Positions 33,433 through 36,837 of a DNA stretch of 36,837 bases are shown here, piece after piece. Numbering within the stretch: the first letter of the stretch is position 1; every line of letters starts with the position of its first letter. The notes beneath the pieces were generated by a model. The model did not search any database and was not told where the DNA came from. It worked only from the letters and a program-made list of their open reading frames with translations. The DNA is taken from NCBI GenBank assembly GCA_946803715.1, contig CAMPET010000337.1, positions 30,681 to 67,517 of the forward strand, read 5' to 3'. Both the position numbers and the translations under genes were made by a program. The stretch is from Beroe ovata. Lineage: Eukaryota; Ctenophora; Nuda; Beroida; Beroidae.

Positions 33433-33960
33433 TTCTGAGTTGATGTTTTTCGTGACATGTGACGAAAGTGTGACGGAATTGTGACGGAAACGTGACATGG
33501 GATTTGTGGCCTGATATGACTCGGAAGTCATTGTTAGTTGATAGATATCATGTCTAGGAGTTACCAGGTCACATTTGGGGACATATGCGACCATCTGCCA
33601 CGCCCAAATGTCGTGTTGTATGGAAGGCGCGAAAGGTGTGACGGAAACGTGACATGGGATTTGCGGCCTGATATGACTCGGAAATCATTGTTAGTTGATA
33701 GATATCATGTCTAGGAGTTACCAGGTCACATTTGGGGACATATCCAACCATCTGCCACGCCCAAATGTCGTGTTGTATGGAAGGCGCGAAAGGTGTGACG
33801 GAAACGTGACATGGGATTTGTGGCCTGATATGACTCGGACATCATTGTTAGTTGATAGATATCATGCCTAGGAGTTACCAGGTCACATTTGGGGACATAT
33901 CCAACCATCTGCCACGCCCAAATGTCGTGTTGTATGGACGGCGCGAATGGTGTAACAAAA
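33433..33960. repeat. 157-bp tandem repeat array, copy 3
   Basis: It starts TGAGTTGATGTTTTTCGTGA. CGTGACATGGGATTTG recurs at 33491, 33648 and 33805, exactly 157 apart. Units differ at few positions. The array ends in GGCGCGAATGGTGTAAC at about 33955. The three similar minus-strand open frames here are repeat translations and not genes. Confidence 0.9.
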
Positions 33961-34405
33961 TAAGACTAAAACTCTATAATGCTGCTCGATAATGTGAGCT
34001 ATATCAGACTATAATGAAATTTAACTTGAACGGTGCAAAGTAATACCAAAATTTCTGATAAATGCAATTCAGTACGTGTCATGGATACGTCAAACTGTGT
34101 ACAAATATACGACAACGGCAAGTAATAATTGTTTAATTCATGCCGAAAACTTGGTTAAGATGATGTTGTAGATATAATTATTGGTAATTTTATAAAGAAC
34201 GTGATTGAGGCTTTCAAAACGGTCACAATACTAAATATCTGAATGATTCTTTAAATCATTATGCGTTTAAACATTAAAACATTATTGAAGAATGTCACTG
34301 AGGGTCAGATACTGATAGTGTTTACGCATGTACTCTAATTCATCGATTACTGTAACCGTCCAATTATCAGCGCCATCGAGTGATACCCGATGCCTGTTTG
34401 ATAGC
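33961..34405. other. AT-rich intergenic sequence
   Basis: Nothing recognisable beyond short AT-rich stretches, between the 157-bp array and the candidate minus-strand terminal exon. Confidence 0.5.
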
Positions 34406-34780
34406 TTAGGTGATGCAGCCGACTACGACATTCAGGCCAGCGTGATTCAGAAGTAACTTTACGTCTTCTTCTGCAATACCGTATTCCATCTTCAGGGCAT
34501 TTTTAGAATATTCCAACAGAATTGTCCAAATGTCGATCACATGTACCCCCTGCATGAGAGTGAAATCAGTTTGTGAATATTGGCCATTCTAATGAAATGC
34601 ATATTTGGGCAAAATGAAGACGAGAACCCTGGATGAAACTCACCTGAAGTCTGAAGAAGCATTCGTTTAGGTGCCTTGCCCTACTATATGTCGGTTGAAC
34701 CTAGATATGAGGAATAATTCTATTCTCACGTCACACATACCGTGCACGCAGTTTGTTAAAGGTGTCAAAAATATCTTTAT
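34406..34780 (-). CDS. Candidate 3' exons of an unrecognised minus-strand gene
   Basis: Three minus-strand segments fit together: 34780-34741 (after ATTTCAG, before GTATGT), 34683-34644 (before GTGAGT) and 34549-34406 (after CATGCAG, ending TAA). The joined frame contains KDIFDTFNKLRA, RHLNECFFRLQ, IDIWTILLEYSKNALKM and IAEEDVKLLLNHAGL, which looks like a helical protein C-terminus. An alternative acceptor at 34700 would start the middle exon seventeen bases earlier in a different phase relation. I do not recognise the family, and upstream exons were not found. It could be a gene fragment. Confidence 0.4.
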
Positions 34781-35378
34781 CTGAAATCTTAATTGGCGGT
34801 AACAATCGTTCCAAGGTACAAAAGCTAGTAGTAGTGTCAATATACAATTACCTACCTAATCAACATGGCATCTATAAAGTTCTACCAGTAGCTAGGGAAT
34901 TACTTGATAATGTCTTCGTAGTTCGATGATTGCACGATACTAGCGTATTATAGCTGGATTCGGTTAGAAGATCGAATTTGATGGGATTTTGTTGTAATAA
35001 CATTTCGTTTGAGGCTCATTTATGTCGATATTTGCAGAAATGCACATTGACGTGTCAAACTGACGATCAGGCGGAGTATAAATATACAGCAAATAGTATA
35101 GAGACATTCCAGTAGGTCACGAATTGATCAACAAGCACTCAAGCCGGACCACAAAACATAATTTTTGAGGAATTATAAACGACATCAAGCACGGTTTCAA
35201 GATATACGGGAATAGACTGAATTCATGGGAGGAAGTTGCAAACGCGCGCACGCACGGATCGACTAAATTCATGGGAGGAAGTTGCAAACGCGCACGCATG
35301 TAATGCTGAAATATGCGGCGCGGCTCGCCACATGTCACGAAAAACATCTCCTGCAATTACTGCGCGCGGAATCCGAAC
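34781..35378. other. No gene seen; 46-bp tandem duplication
   Basis: ATTCATGGGAGGAAGTTGCA followed by AACGCGC occurs at 35221 and 35267, 46 bases apart. The N at 35379 directly follows. No exon was supported, although 5' exons of the minus-strand candidate could be here. Confidence 0.6.
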
Positions 35379-35733
35379 NTCAGAACAGAGCTTTATGACG
35401 ATTAGGGTACTCATTCGTCACAACTCGCTGACACCACCGCATAACTGTGACGTAGGAATGCTTGCGATGGAATGTGCTGACACCAGTTCGTCAAAACAGC
35501 TAAAGTGGGCGCAGTCCCAAGAAGCCAAAGGTTAAGTTTTGTTCGAAAGGGTGATGTTATTGAAATTATCATCGGTGGTTCAATTTTTCGAGGGGGCTGC
35601 GGACCCCTGCACCCTGGCCTCCCTGTCTATGCGCCTGCATCAGATCTCATGCACTACCATGAGTTTTGTAGCGTATGCCGTATACTGTGAACTGTATAGT
35701 GTGCACCCATACAACCTCATTCTGACGCGTCAA
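35379..35733. repeat. 111-bp repeat element, copy 2
   Basis: One 111-bp unit (CAGAACAGAGC ... GACACCAGTTCGTCAAAACAG) is followed by the same unique tail as copy 1 (AAGTGGGCGCAGTCCCAAGAAG to ACGCGTCAA). It begins right at a single N, so its left end is not known. Copy 1 has more tandem units. Confidence 0.8.
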
Positions 35734-36672
35734 ATTTAAGACGACAGCGCGGTCGCCGGGTGACATTGTTATGATATAGAATGCGCGGTAACAAATACGT
35801 CAGAGCTAGCTTGCGCGCAGCACGCGCTTACGTACGTACGTACCGTACTTGCTTCATCTTATGCATTGCAATTCCATCGATCGTCTTTAACGGTGTGGTG
35901 CGACTTCGACATGAGCTGGCATTAAGCATTCATTATTACATGAATTTGGCTGATAGGAGCTTGGTGTGCATACTCCATTCCTTCCTTGCTTGGCGCCAAA
36001 TCGCTAGTGCTTTGATCGTGATTTTAAAAAGTTCACTATGTAGACACTGTCGAAGCAATTAGCTAAGCATTAAGCATTCGAGGTTAGCATTGACGAGGAA
36101 CAGGTCTTAGCAAGCATTGGGTAGCAGATAGTTATCCCCTTCATTCCGATTCATTAAAATCCTTCTGTACGTGCGTGTTGGCGCGCGCGCGCCATCAACC
36201 GCGCTTTTGCATGGTGACAATCAGTAGACCCGTATTCTATCCTGGAATATGTCTTTGCGCCATACGCTAACCAATGCAGACACAGATCTCACATCAACTA
36301 AATTCCTAAAATGCCTCATCGTAATCAATCTTGATCAAATACCGATTTAACGCGAATGGATTTAAAAACCGACGTGGTTTAAACTTGGGTGTCGAAACTT
36401 GATAAAAGAGTATACCTCCATTCACATTAAATTGATCGAATGATTCCAATTCTTCATCTTTTTGAACATGTTTTATTAAATATCTAGAAACTGGATATGG
36501 AAATAGAAATAATTCTGTAAGTCTGTACAGTTTTATCGTTCACAGATATTTACACTTGATAAAAAGCCCTCTAAAGTAGTTCCAACAGTCTATGGTGGTG
36601 TTGTATATCAATATTCGTAATTCCACCATTGACACATCCACCATTACATTGACACATCCATGATCGACTTAT
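35734..36672. other. No supported gene
   Basis: Contains a CGTACGTACGTAC run near 35830 and a GGCGCGCGCGCGCC palindrome near 36180. An open frame at 35781-36062 has no acceptable splice context or family similarity. Confidence 0.5.
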
Positions 36673-36745
36673 TCACTCTGTCATAGGGAGTATGGGAGTA
36701 GACTGTGTATCAATATCATCGAACAGTCGAACTTGACTCATGCCT
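36673..36745 (-). CDS. Candidate terminal exon of an unrecognised minus-strand gene
   Basis: On the minus strand, CATCCTTTTCAG precedes a 73-base segment. With one base completing the preceding codon it encodes GMSQVRLFDDIDTQSTPILP and three more residues before TGA. The composition is protein-like and the acceptor good, but the segment is short and any upstream exon lies outside the window. Confidence 0.3.
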
Positions 36746-36776
36746 CTGAAAAGGATGCAGAGAATGAGAAGTATTT

Positions 36777-36837
36777 CACCCGCCAATGATGACACACCAT
36801 GACACATCACTGATGACACATCACTGATGACACATCA
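36777..36837. repeat. Short tandem repeat at the right edge
   Basis: TGATGACACATCAC-type units of about 15 bases recur at least three times, running off the window. Related TTGACACATCCA copies occur near 36630-36660. Confidence 0.8.

Noticed and set aside
33358-33908. Three near-identical minus-strand open frames
   Set aside because: They are translations of the 157-bp tandem repeat and carry no protein signature.
35781-36062. Open frame of 93 codons
   Set aside because: Composition follows local repeats (CGTACGTACGTAC), it resembles no family, and no splice partner was found.

Overview
The window is nuclear DNA from an animal with a compact, intron-rich genome. All introns that can be placed are GT-AG and most are 80-1000 bases long. 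Genes lie close together on both strands, (CA)n/(GT)n microsatellites are common, and there are several runs of N. The gene set (cytosolic carboxypeptidase, annexin, Tctex1-type dynein light chain, PAPS transporter, MIX23) is metazoan. The short introns and the divergence from vertebrate proteins suggest an early-branching invertebrate such as a sponge. That placement is inference; no lineage-specific marker was seen. Exon models were built by hand from open frames, splice sites and phase agreement.

Layout. 1-1905: no firm gene, with a 26-bp tandem repeat near 621-690. 1906-3518 (+): an unrecognised multi-exon gene with a Gln-rich stretch and an uncertain C-terminus. 4857-17629 (+): a 25-exon CCP2/CCP3-type (AGBL2/AGBL3-like) tubulin deglutamylase with all catalytic residues and a very long disordered tail, plus a candidate alternative TATA promoter and first exon (5603-6399). 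18459-21201 (-): a complete four-repeat annexin of 310 residues, with three extra in-frame candidate cassette exons in repeat 3. 23627-24719 (+): a 182-residue Tctex1-domain protein. 26096-29389 (+): SLC35B2, the Golgi PAPS transporter, with an alternative C-terminal exon reaching 29731. 29732-32258: repeat-rich, with a hAT-like element, a 111-bp repeat element, a 157-bp repeat family and a 579-bp near-perfect palindrome flanked by TA. 32259-33036 (+): MIX23 (CCDC58), apparently short at the N-terminus. 33433-33960: a three-unit 157-bp tandem array. 34406-34780 (-) and 36673-36745 (-): candidate coding exons of unrecognised genes. 35379-35733: a second copy of the 111-bp repeat element.

How the genes relate. 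These are independent eukaryotic genes, not an operon. The carboxypeptidase and the Tctex1 protein both act on microtubules or cilia, but nothing in the sequence shows that they are co-regulated. The annexin and the Tctex1 gene are divergent and share a 2.4-kb upstream interval; the carboxypeptidase and the annexin converge on about 830 bases.

The most unusual signals are: (1) pyrimidine-rich minisatellites sitting directly on the 3' splice sites of introns in several unrelated genes; (2) three frame-preserving candidate exons inside annexin repeat 3; (3) a donor that overlaps the stop codon of SLC35B2 and creates two in-frame C-termini; (4) the long palindrome and the related inverted and tandem repeats.
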